This document shows, piece by piece, positions 36,294 to 44,707 of a stretch of DNA of 64,000 nucleotides. Position 1 is the stretch's first letter; the number at the start of each line of letters is the position of its first letter. The notes under the pieces are model-generated. The model saw only the letters and a list, made by a program, of their open reading frames with translations. It was not told the DNA's origin and searched no databases. The position numbers were made by a program, and so were the translations under genes. Origin of the DNA: Gluconobacter oxydans (GTDB lineage Bacteria; Pseudomonadota; Alphaproteobacteria; Acetobacterales; Acetobacteraceae); the NCBI RefSeq assembly GCF_006539685.1, contig NZ_BJNM01000001.1, forward strand, positions 1 through 64,000, written 5' to 3'.

Positions 36294-37545
36294 GGACATG
36301 TTTTCCGGCCTGTCACAGGGCCACAGGACACGGAACGGGGTCTGCTCAGGCAGGCCCCGTTTTTTTTATGAGGAAAGCCAGCCACAGGGCCGGTTGGATT
36401 TCTGTAGGGCCATTGAATAAGAGAATCGACTTTTTCAAAAAAGCTCTTCAGGTCCTCTTCAGTACATTCGATCCTGTACTGATTGTTTTCCGGTGTAGGC
36501 CATTTGCAGTTTCTGGTTACATAGACATTCTGATGTCCCATCAGATAACCGATATGCAGCTGCACAGCATTCCAGAACCCAAGGCATCCTACGACGGTGC
36601 CAGGGGATGAAAAAAGGGTGCTGTGCATACCGGAGCCATGCTCTCCAACAACAGCCGCAGCTTCGGAGAAGATCCGGATCTGCTCCTCAAGAGAGAATTT
36701 TTCCGGATGGATGATTTCATATCCCCGATCCAGAGCCATTTCCTCGAAAAGGGCGCGGCGGGAGAGCTGTCGGTTGCTGTGAAGAAAATCGGATCGGGAC
36801 ACAGGATCTTGCGTGTCTTTTTCTCGCTCCCGGAAGAAGGCGTCAGGGACGTATAGAAATCCCGGACGAAGCTGTGGAATGAAAACTCGTTAGTATAACA
36901 ATAGGAGGGAAGAATGGCCTCCCGGCACAGGACGATGTCGGATCCTGGGTTGTAATTGATAATATTTTCTCTTCTGACGCCGAGGGCAAACTCCAGAAAA
37001 CGATAGACCCACTGAGGGCTGGAATGCGGGAGGAGGATTTTCGTTTTGGAAAATTGTTCGCCTATCGTCGCTTTTGCAACGGCAAATCTGGGCAGATAAT
37101 CAATCAGCCAGTGCCCCCAGACGTCGAACGATACGCCGTCTCCTATGACGACGGGTTCGTCGATGACGATCTTGTTTTTTTGTGACTGAAGAAAATAATC
37201 GTCTTCTTGTGGAATGCTGCGCTGATTATCAAAGCCTGTGGCGCAGTCATAAACAAGATTGGTGTTGAGGATATTGCTGCCCGGTCTGGTAACGACCAGA
37301 TTTCTCACATTGTAGCAACCTACGGGATTAAGATCCTGTGTGGGTCTTTTCCAGTGGTAATTGTAGGCCCAGTTACGGTCGTCAGTAAGCTCCCAGATTC
37401 TGAAGGGGCCAACAACTTTCTCCGCAGGTCGGAACTCATGAAAATGCGAAACACCGCAAGGCGCAGTGTTTGAGCCTTTGGAAATATCGGAAAAATTCAT
37501 TGCGTATCCAGTTTGTGCAACGCATGCGTATAACAGCATACTCAT
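36194..37545 (-). pseudogene. GT61-family glycosyltransferase remnant, frameshifted and AT-rich
   Basis: The N-terminal part reads from 37545 (or ATG at 37500). It contains the GT61 block VWGHWLIDYLPRFAVAKA and ILLPHSSPQWVYRFLE. Near 36803 the frame breaks: KKTRKIL continues as VSRSDFLHSNRQLSRRALFEE in the next frame, followed by the family block VVGEHGSGMHSTLFSSPGT. Restoring one G (CTGTG to CTGGTG) would rejoin them. The second frame then runs past a plausible end near 36370, through the terminator of the neighbouring gene, and stops only at 36194. The whole stretch is clearly AT-richer than its neighbours, suggesting acquired DNA. Intact relatives act on surface polysaccharide. Confidence 0.7.
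36335..36367 (+). terminator. Terminator after the His/Lys-rich gene
   Basis: ACGGGGTCTGC pairs with GCAGGCCCCGT around a TCAG loop (one G-T wobble) and is followed by seven or eight T residues. It overlaps the 3' end of the antisense GT61 remnant. Confidence 0.9.
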
Positions 37546-37656
37546 CGATTAGCACTGAACTGTAACGCTACTCTTGAAATCCAGAAAACGGCAAAAGAGG
37601 CAATAGTCTGGTATCCTGTCCACAAGGACCATAATGGTTTGCGGACAGGAAATTTC

Positions 37657-38913
37657 TCAGACGCCGTAGCGGTCGAGCGACAGGTCGAGGGATGGAATGG
37701 CCGTCTGGCGGCTGGAGATCTGGTCCGCGACGATCTGGCCGGAGCCTGCCGCCATCGTCCAGCCCAGCGTGCCATGGCCGGTGTTGAGCCACAGATTGCC
37801 ATAGCGCGGGGAAGGGCCGACAATCGGCGTGCCATCCGGCGTGCAGGGGCGCAGGCCCGTCCAGTATTTCGCAGATGACAGGCCGCCGCCGCCATACATC
37901 TCGCTGAAGGACAGTTCCAGCGTCTCGCGACGGTCCGGGCTGAGGCGCAGGTTGAAGCCGTTCAGCTCCGCCGTGCCGCCGATGCGGATGCGGTCGCCAA
38001 GGCGTGTGATGGCAACCTTGTACGTCTCGTCATTGACGGTGGAAACCGGGGCGCGGCTTTCATCCGCGATCGGCATGGTCAGGGAGTAGCCCTTGACCGG
38101 ATAGATCGGCAGACGCAGTTCCAGCGGCTTGAGGAAGCGCGGCGAATAGCTGCCGAGTGCCAGAACGTAGCGGTCGGCGGTCATGCGGCCGGCGCTGGTG
38201 CGGATGCTGACGATGGCATCGCTGGCGGCTTCCAGAGCTTCGATCGTAACGCCGAGATGGAACTTCACGCCCTTTTCCTCGGCCATCTTGGCCAGACGGC
38301 GTGTGAAAAGATGCGCATCGCCCGTCTGGTCACCCGGCAGCAGCAGGCCGCCCTTGAGCAGGTGCCGCGCATGGGCAAGGCCGGGCTCGCGGGCGAGGAT
38401 CTCGTCCACGGTCAGCAGCTTGTGCTCGACACTGCTTTCGGCAAGCAGGCGCATGTCTTCGGCGGCGTATTCGATCTGGCTGTCGGTACGGAACAGCTGG
38501 ATCAGACCCTTCTGGGCGCCGTCATAGGTGATGCCGGTGTCCGCACGCAGGGCGTCCAGACGGTCACGCGCATATTCCGCGATCCGCAGCATCCGGCCCT
38601 TGTTGATGTCATAGGCCTTTTCCGTGCAGTTCATGAGCAGCTCGCCCATGAAGCGGAACATGGCCGTATCAAAGCGCGGACGGATCACGAGCGGGCTGTG
38701 CTTCTCGAACATCCACTTCGCGGCCTTGAACGGCAGTCCCGGCATGGCCCAGGGAGTGGAATAGCCCGGAGAGACCTGACCTGCATTGGCAAAGGACGTT
38801 TCCAGACCCACACCCGGCTGGCGGTCGATGACTTCGACTTCGTGGCCTTCCTGAGCGAGATACCAGGCCGTTGTCACGCCGATGACGCCGGCGCCCATAA
38901 CGATGACTTTCAT
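37657..38913 (-). CDS. dadA: D-amino acid dehydrogenase, small-subunit type
   Basis: A 418-aa FAD-dependent oxidase of the DadA type, which oxidises D-amino acids (D-alanine in model species) and feeds electrons to the respiratory chain. The N-terminal dinucleotide motif is GAGVIGVTTAWYLAQEGHEVEVID, followed by ETSFANAGQVSPGY. The C-terminal GLRPCTPDGTPIVG and NTGHGTLGWTMA close the FAD site. The protein is membrane-associated in other bacteria. The start at 38913 has AGGACAG upstream; a longer frame to 38958 exists. No alanine racemase gene adjoins it. Confidence 0.9.
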   Translation of the reverse strand: MKVIVMGAGVIGVTTAWYLAQEGHEVEVIDRQPGVGLETSFANAGQVSPGYSTPWAMPGLPFKAAKWMFEKHSPLVIRPRFDTAMFRFMGELLMNCTEKAYDINKGRMLRIAEYARDRLDALRADTGITYDGAQKGLIQLFRTDSQIEYAAEDMRLLAESSVEHKLLTVDEILAREPGLAHARHLLKGGLLLPGDQTGDAHLFTRRLAKMAEEKGVKFHLGVTIEALEAASDAIVSIRTSAGRMTADRYVLALGSYSPRFLKPLELRLPIYPVKGYSLTMPIADESRAPVSTVNDETYKVAITRLGDRIRIGGTAELNGFNLRLSPDRRETLELSFSEMYGGGGLSSAKYWTGLRPCTPDGTPIVGPSPRYGNLWLNTGHGTLGWTMAAGSGQIVADQISSRQTAIPSLDLSLDRYGV

Positions 38914-39003
38914 ATCTGTCCTGCTGTGTTGTCGTTCGTGAAACCGCCCTGAAGCCATGAAAGCCAGCTCAGCGCTGCGAAAAAACCTGTCCGTCCTGCT
39001 CCG

Positions 39004-40026
39004 TCAGCCCGGCACGCCCTTGCTGGTCGAATATTCGAAATGCAGGGCCGTGTCGGGATGGACGATGGCATGGATGGCATGGGCCGCCATGGCGCCTTCG
39101 GAGAAGCCCTGAAGGATCAGCTTCAGCTTGCCTGGATAGGTCGCCACGTCCCCGATCGCGAAAATGCCCGGCGTGCTGCTCTCGAGCGTGGCCGGGGTGA
39201 CGGGGACGGTGTTGCGATGCGTGTCCAGCCCCCAGAGCGCAATCGGCCCCAGATCGGTGGACAGGCCATAGAACGGCAGAAGCGCATCGGCCTCGATATG
39301 CCGGGATGTGCCTTCAAGCGTCGTGACTTCCACCGTCGAGAGCACGCCGTCCGTGCCGTGCAGGGCGTGGAGCTGATAGGGCACGACCTTTTCGATCTTG
39401 CCAGCCGCAATCTGCTGTTCGATGCGCGAGAGCGTCTCGGGCGCGCCACGGAAGCGGTCCCGGCGATGCAGCAGATAGACCTGGGCGGCCACTTCAGAGA
39501 GGGACAGCGCCCAGTCCAGCGCGGAATCGCCACCGCCTGCGACCACGACGCGCTTGCCGGTGAAGTCGGCGCGTTTCTTGACGTAATACTGCACGGCTCC
39601 CGTGCGCTCATAGGCTTCAAGCCCGTCGAGCGGTGGACGGTTCGGTCCGAATGCACCGGCACCGGCGGCAATGATGACGGCCTTCGCGGTGATGACGTCG
39701 CCGCGTGCGGTCTTCAGCGTGAACGCCCCGCGCTGGCCTTCCAGCGTCTCGACCCGCGAGCCCAGCAGGCGCGGCACGTCGAACGGTGCGATCTGCTGTT
39801 CGAGCGCCTCGATCAGCGCGCCGCCTTCGATGGCGGGATGGGCCGGGATGTCGTAGATCGGTTTTTCCGGGTAGAGCGCCGCACATTGTCCGCCTACGCT
39901 GTCGAGCGCGTCGATCAGGACGCAGGACAGTTTGAGCATGCCACATTCGAATGCGGCGAAGAGGGCGGTCGGACCGGCGCCGACAATCGCGACATCGGTG
40001 TTGAGGGTTTGAGGTGCAGTCGTCAT
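39004..40026 (-). CDS. Ferredoxin--NADP+ reductase, thioredoxin-reductase-like
   Basis: A 340-aa flavoprotein of the TrxR-like FNR group (YumC type). The FAD motif VGAGPTALFAAFECG is near the N-terminus, and the NADPH motif VVVAGGGDSALDWA lies in the second domain. GIFAIGDVATYPGKLKLILQGFSEG is the C-terminal FAD block. The CxxC redox pair of true thioredoxin reductases is absent, which supports ferredoxin/flavodoxin reductase activity. The start at 40026 has AACAGG upstream; ATG at 40038 is an alternative. It starts 41 bases from the divergent glycosyltransferase. Confidence 0.88.
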   Translation of the reverse strand: MTTAPQTLNTDVAIVGAGPTALFAAFECGMLKLSCVLIDALDSVGGQCAALYPEKPIYDIPAHPAIEGGALIEALEQQIAPFDVPRLLGSRVETLEGQRGAFTLKTARGDVITAKAVIIAAGAGAFGPNRPPLDGLEAYERTGAVQYYVKKRADFTGKRVVVAGGGDSALDWALSLSEVAAQVYLLHRRDRFRGAPETLSRIEQQIAAGKIEKVVPYQLHALHGTDGVLSTVEVTTLEGTSRHIEADALLPFYGLSTDLGPIALWGLDTHRNTVPVTPATLESSTPGIFAIGDVATYPGKLKLILQGFSEGAMAAHAIHAIVHPDTALHFEYSTSKGVPG

Positions 40027-40067
40027 GACCTGTTTCATAATCGGTTTGAAGAGGTTGGGGTAGGGCA

Positions 40068-41147
40068 TTGAAGGCACGATATGCGTTTGTAATTCAGGAC
40101 CTCAAAGGCCTCGGCGGGACCGAGCGCTCGGCCTGTGCCGTCATGAACGGGCTGGTCCGTCAGGGCTGTGAGGTGCGGCTGGTGGAACTCGTCGGGGCGG
40201 GGGCTCCGGCCTTTCCGCTGTCGCCCGAAATCGCCGTCTCGTCCCTGTTCAACCGGCCGGTGAAGATCTTCAATTCCTGGTTCCGCATTGTCTGGCGGCT
40301 GTCGCGTCTGCTGAAGCGGGAGAAGATCGACACTTTGGTGGTCGTGGAGTCCACCCACGCGCTCTACGGCGTGGCGGCTGCACGGCTTGCGGGCGTGCGC
40401 TGTGTCGTGTGGGAGCATTTCAACTTCAACGTGACGCTGAACCGCCGCAAGCGTGTCTGGGGACGGCAGATCGCCGCGCGCTGGGCCGACGCTGTCGTTG
40501 TCCTGACCCAGCGGGACACGGCGCTGTGGCGTGAGGGGACGAGAGTCCGGGCGCGGCTGACCGCCATTCCGAACATGGCGCCGCCCGTGACGGACAGGCC
40601 TTATCCGGAAGCGTCCCGGCTGGTTCTGGCCGCAGGTCGTCTGACGGAACAGAAGGGCTATGACCTGCTGCTCCGGGCCTGGCGGATTGTCGAGCAGGAT
40701 CCACGCAGCGCGGGCTGGGAACTGCTGATCCGTGGCGATGGCCCCGACCGCAATGCCCTGCTTCAGCAGGCTGAAGGTCTGCATCACGTAACAATCGCGC
40801 CCGCAACCGGGGGCATCGACGCCGATTATGCCCGCGCCGCGCTGTTCGTGGCATCATCGCGTTATGAGGGCCTGCCAATGGTGCTGCTCGAAGCCATGGC
40901 GGCGGGTGTGCCGGTCGTGGCCTTCGACTGTGAGACCGGGCCGGCGGAAATCGTCCGCGATGGCGAGACCGGGTTTCTGGTTCCGCCCGAAGAGCCCGAA
41001 GCTCTGGCCATTGCCCTGCTGGAATTGATGGGCGCTCCTGAGCAACGCCAGAGCATGTCGGCCAAGGCACGGCAGCGGGCGGCAGAGTTTCAGGAAGGCC
41101 CTGTCATGGCGCGGTGGAAGGCACTTCTTCAGCACACATCCGGCTGA
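40068..41147 (+). CDS. GT4-family glycosyltransferase
   Basis: A 359-aa retaining glycosyltransferase of the GT-B fold. LGGTERSACAVMNGLVRQG forms the N-terminal glycine loop. LAAGRLTEQKGYDLLLRAW starts the second domain, and the EX7E motif is in YEGLPMVLLEAMAAGVPVVAFD, preceding GPAEIV. The donor and acceptor are unknown; a cell-surface polysaccharide role is likely. The start is TTG at 40068 with AGGG upstream, because the nearby ATG is out of frame. tsaE starts 63 bases downstream. Confidence 0.85.
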   Translation: MKARYAFVIQDLKGLGGTERSACAVMNGLVRQGCEVRLVELVGAGAPAFPLSPEIAVSSLFNRPVKIFNSWFRIVWRLSRLLKREKIDTLVVVESTHALYGVAAARLAGVRCVVWEHFNFNVTLNRRKRVWGRQIAARWADAVVVLTQRDTALWREGTRVRARLTAIPNMAPPVTDRPYPEASRLVLAAGRLTEQKGYDLLLRAWRIVEQDPRSAGWELLIRGDGPDRNALLQQAEGLHHVTIAPATGGIDADYARAALFVASSRYEGLPMVLLEAMAAGVPVVAFDCETGPAEIVRDGETGFLVPPEEPEALAIALLELMGAPEQRQSMSAKARQRAAEFQEGPVMARWKALLQHTSG

Positions 41148-41210
41148 ACGGGCACGGATGTTCCCCAAACGTGCTTGCTGGCTCCGGGCAGTCGGGCCAC
41201 ATTGGGGCTC

Positions 41211-41660
41211 ATGCAGATACGCCTCGATGACCAGCTTGCAACCGAAACTCTGGCGGCCCTGATCGCCGATCGCTGCGCGCCCGGAGACTGCCTCGCGCTT
41301 TCGGGGGGCTTAGGGGCCGGGAAAAGCACGTTCGCCCGGGCATTCCTGCGCCATCTGGCTCAGGACCCACAGATGGAAGTACCCAGCCCCAGCTTTGCGC
41401 TCGTCCAGCCGTACGAGACGCCGAAAGGGGCGGTGCATCACTATGATCTGTGGCGTCTGGACGGGCCGGATGCGTTGTACGAGCTGGCCTGGGATGAGGC
41501 ATGCGAGGGCATTATGCTGGTCGAATGGCCGGAACGGGCCGAGGACCTGCTACCCGAAGGCGCGCTGCATCTCACATTTGCCTCTGGAGGCAGCGAGGAC
41601 TCGCGCCTCGTGGACCTGACGGGCTGGCCTGAAGAGCGTCTGGCGGGACTGAACCCATGA
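41211..41660 (+). CDS. tsaE: tRNA threonylcarbamoyladenosine biosynthesis ATPase TsaE
   Basis: A 149-aa P-loop protein needed with TsaB, TsaC and TsaD for t6A37 modification of ANN-decoding tRNAs. The Walker A is GGLGAGKST at 32-40. PSPSFALVQPYE and HHYDLWRL are typical TsaE blocks, and VEWPERAEDLLP closes the domain. ATG at 41211 gives the normal length. It overlaps addB by four bases (ATGA), forming a tsaE-addB-addA run. Confidence 0.92.
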   Translation: MQIRLDDQLATETLAALIADRCAPGDCLALSGGLGAGKSTFARAFLRHLAQDPQMEVPSPSFALVQPYETPKGAVHHYDLWRLDGPDALYELAWDEACEGIMLVEWPERAEDLLPEGALHLTFASGGSEDSRLVDLTGWPEERLAGLNP

Positions 41661-44600
41661 GCGGCGTCGTCACCATTGCGGGCACGGAGCCGTTTCTGGA
41701 CCGTGTGGCGCAGGAATGGCTTAAGCGGGACCCGGCAGCCGGAACGGATGGTCCCGGCCTGATCCTCGTTCCCAGCCGTCGCGCGGGCCGTGCGCTGATG
41801 GAAGCGTTCCTGCGGGTTCTGGACACGCAGGCCGCACTCCTGCCGCGCATCGTCGCAATCAATGACGTGGACGAGGATGCGCTGGCGTCCATCGGGATCG
41901 ACGTTGTCCTGCCTCCGGCCGTGGAGCCGCAGCGCCGTCTGGCTGTGCTCTCGATGCTGATCCTCCAGACGCCGCTCGTGAGCGTGGGCGTGGACAGCAC
42001 CAAGGGAATCGACCGCGCCTGGCCGCTTGCAAAGGCACTGGCGGATCTGATGGATGAGGCCGAGCGCAGTGGCGTCGATCTGGCCGAACGCCTGCCGGAT
42101 GCGGTGGAGGAGCGCTTCTCCGATCACTGGCAGCAGACGCTGAAATTTCTGGAAATCGTGACCGCCGTCTGGCCGAAATGGCTGGAGGAAGAAGGACTGT
42201 CCAACCCTGTGGCGCGACAGATTGCGCGTCTGAAAGCGCAGGCGCAGGCTTGGGCGGAAAAACCGCCGCTGACGCCGGTCTGGGGTGTAGGCTTCGCGGA
42301 TGGGTCTGCGGCGGTGTCGGATGTGCTGGCCGTGGTGGCGCGGCTTCCCGCCGGGCTTGTGATCCTGCCGGGCGTGGATCTGGGGATGACGGATGAAATC
42401 TGGGCCGATCTACCACCGTCACATCCGCAGGCTGGCCTGAAGGAAATCCTGACGGATCTGGGCCTGTCCCGCAAGGAACTGACGGACTGGGATGGCGGTC
42501 GGGACCGCGGGCGCGAACTGATGTTGCGCGAGGTCCTGCTGCCGGAACACGGGATCGAGCACTGGGGGCAGGACAGCCGTCCCCGCGATATCGATGGCCT
42601 CTCCATCCTGCCCGCGCAGGACCAGCAGCAGGAAGCGCAGGCCATTGCCCTGATCCTGCGCGATGTGGTTTCCGAAGCCGGGAAAACCTGCGCGCTTGTC
42701 ACGCCGGATCGCGCTCTGGCGCAGCGTGTGGGCACCGAGCTTCTGCGTTTTGGCATCCATGCCGATGACAGTGCGGGCGAGTCCCTATCCCAGACTCCGG
42801 CCGCCGTATTCCTGCGTCTGATCGCGACTGCCGCCGAAGCGCGTTTGTCCCCGGTGGCGCTTCTGTCTGTTCTGAAACACCCGCTCGCCGCGCTGGGGCG
42901 CACGCCGGGCGACTGCCACGCCTCTGCCCGGCGGTTGGAACGGCTGTTGCTGCGTGGGCCTGCTCCTGCGCCGGGCATCGCGGGTCTGAAAGCCGCCCTG
43001 CACGAATATACCCAGAAGAAACATGCGCCCGATCACGGCGCCAGCGCGGACGCCCCGGACGAGCCGGAAGGCCCCGCTGCCTTCATCGCGCGGATTGAGC
43101 AGGCCTTTGATCCGCTTCTGTCCATCGAAGGCGCCATTCCCCTGCCGGAACTGCTCGAACGCCTGATCCACACGGCGGAAGCTCTGGCGGCCACGGCTGA
43201 AGAGCTGGACGCACCCGAAGACGAACCGCGTCATCCGGGGGCGCGTCTGTGGCTTGGCGAGGACGGTGAGGCCCTGTCGCGGCATCTGGCGGCACTGATC
43301 GTCAATACGGGCATCCTGCCGCCGCAGCGGCTGACGCATCTGGATTCGTTCCTCAATACATCCATGGCCGGACAGATGCTGACCGGTCTGCGTGCCCATC
43401 GCGGGGGTGTGGAACTGGCGCATCCGCGTGTCTCGATCCTCGGCGTGCTGGAAGCGCGGCTTCTGGCGTTCGATGTCGTGGTGCTGGGTGGACTGAACGA
43501 AGGCGTCTGGCCGCCTGCGACCGATCCGGGCCCCTGGCTGAGCCGTCCGATGCGCGTGCGCGTCGGTCTGCCCTCTCCGGAGCGGCAGACGGGTGTGAGC
43601 GCGCATGATTTCGTCTCGACCATTCTGGCGTCGAAGGAAGCCGTGTTCGCCAGCTCGGCCCGGCGCGAAGGCGCGCCCGGCGTTCCTGCGCGGTGGATGG
43701 TGCGGATGGATGCGTTTCTTGGTGGACGGTCGCAGAGTCTACCGCTGCATCCGGCGCTGGACTGGCAGCGCTGTCTGGATCAGCCACTCGCAGGCGCCGA
43801 GGCCGTTGCGCCGCCCGAGCCACGGCCGCCCGTTGCCCTGCGTCCACGCGGTCTCAGCATTACCGAGATTGAGACCTGGATGCATGATCCTTACGCGATC
43901 TACGCCAAGCATGTCCTGAAGCTCCGGGCGCTCAAGCCGCTGGAGGAAGGCGCGGAACACGCTGATTTCGGCATGATCGTGCATGATGCGATGGAACGCG
44001 TCCTGAGCGATTTTCCCGAGCGCTGGCCCGCCAATGCGAGCGCCATTCTGCGGCGCGTTTTTGCCGAAGAACTAGCGAAGGCCAATATGCGCCCGGCCCT
44101 TGTGAACTGGTGGGGGCCGCGTCTGGCGCGGATCGCGGACTGGGTGGCGGAAAAAGAGGCCGCTTACCGTCTGGACATGGAAGAAAGTGGCCCGGCGCAG
44201 GGGCGGTTTGTGGAGGTCACGGCGTCTTTCCGTCTTCAGGCAGCTTTCGCGCCGTTCGAACTGCGCGGCCGTGCGGACCGGATCGATATTGGTGCGGATG
44301 GTCTGGCAACGGTCTTTGATTACAAGACCGGGCAGCCCCCCAGCGGGAAGAATGTTGCGGAAGGCTGGTCCGTCCAGCTCGTGCTCGAAGGCGCGCTGCT
44401 GGCGAAAGGAGCGTTCAAGGACGTTCCGGCCGTTGAGACGAAGAAGCTGCTCTACTGGCACCTGACCGGCGGGGACGATCCGGGCAAGGAAAGCGAGGTG
44501 CCCGGCTCACGCTCCGGCACGGACGCGCCCACCCTGATCGGTGAGGCCATGGAAAAACTCCGGACCCTCGTGGACGAATACGACAATCCCGATCAGCCCT

Positions 44601-44707
44601 ACCGCTCCCAGCCCTGGGCCGGGCACGTCCCGCGTTACACCGACTACGCGCAGCTTGCCCGCGTGGATGAATGGCGCGCGGCTTATGCTGAAGGAGAGGG
44701 CGAATGA
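41657..44707 (+). CDS. addB: Double-strand break repair protein AddB
   Basis: A 1016-aa subunit of the AddAB helicase-nuclease, which resects DNA ends for RecA loading and recognises Chi-like sites. This is the alphaproteobacterial AddB type. The N-terminal region is an inactive helicase-like fold; ILVPSRRAGRALMEAFLR aligns with the degenerate P-loop area. A central LGGLNEGVWPP block follows. The C-terminal PD-(D/E)XK nuclease has D888 in FDYKTG. It overlaps addA by ATGA. Confidence 0.92.
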   Translation: MSGVVTIAGTEPFLDRVAQEWLKRDPAAGTDGPGLILVPSRRAGRALMEAFLRVLDTQAALLPRIVAINDVDEDALASIGIDVVLPPAVEPQRRLAVLSMLILQTPLVSVGVDSTKGIDRAWPLAKALADLMDEAERSGVDLAERLPDAVEERFSDHWQQTLKFLEIVTAVWPKWLEEEGLSNPVARQIARLKAQAQAWAEKPPLTPVWGVGFADGSAAVSDVLAVVARLPAGLVILPGVDLGMTDEIWADLPPSHPQAGLKEILTDLGLSRKELTDWDGGRDRGRELMLREVLLPEHGIEHWGQDSRPRDIDGLSILPAQDQQQEAQAIALILRDVVSEAGKTCALVTPDRALAQRVGTELLRFGIHADDSAGESLSQTPAAVFLRLIATAAEARLSPVALLSVLKHPLAALGRTPGDCHASARRLERLLLRGPAPAPGIAGLKAALHEYTQKKHAPDHGASADAPDEPEGPAAFIARIEQAFDPLLSIEGAIPLPELLERLIHTAEALAATAEELDAPEDEPRHPGARLWLGEDGEALSRHLAALIVNTGILPPQRLTHLDSFLNTSMAGQMLTGLRAHRGGVELAHPRVSILGVLEARLLAFDVVVLGGLNEGVWPPATDPGPWLSRPMRVRVGLPSPERQTGVSAHDFVSTILASKEAVFASSARREGAPGVPARWMVRMDAFLGGRSQSLPLHPALDWQRCLDQPLAGAEAVAPPEPRPPVALRPRGLSITEIETWMHDPYAIYAKHVLKLRALKPLEEGAEHADFGMIVHDAMERVLSDFPERWPANASAILRRVFAEELAKANMRPALVNWWGPRLARIADWVAEKEAAYRLDMEESGPAQGRFVEVTASFRLQAAFAPFELRGRADRIDIGADGLATVFDYKTGQPPSGKNVAEGWSVQLVLEGALLAKGAFKDVPAVETKKLLYWHLTGGDDPGKESEVPGSRSGTDAPTLIGEAMEKLRTLVDEYDNPDQPYRSQPWAGHVPRYTDYAQLARVDEWRAAYAEGEGE

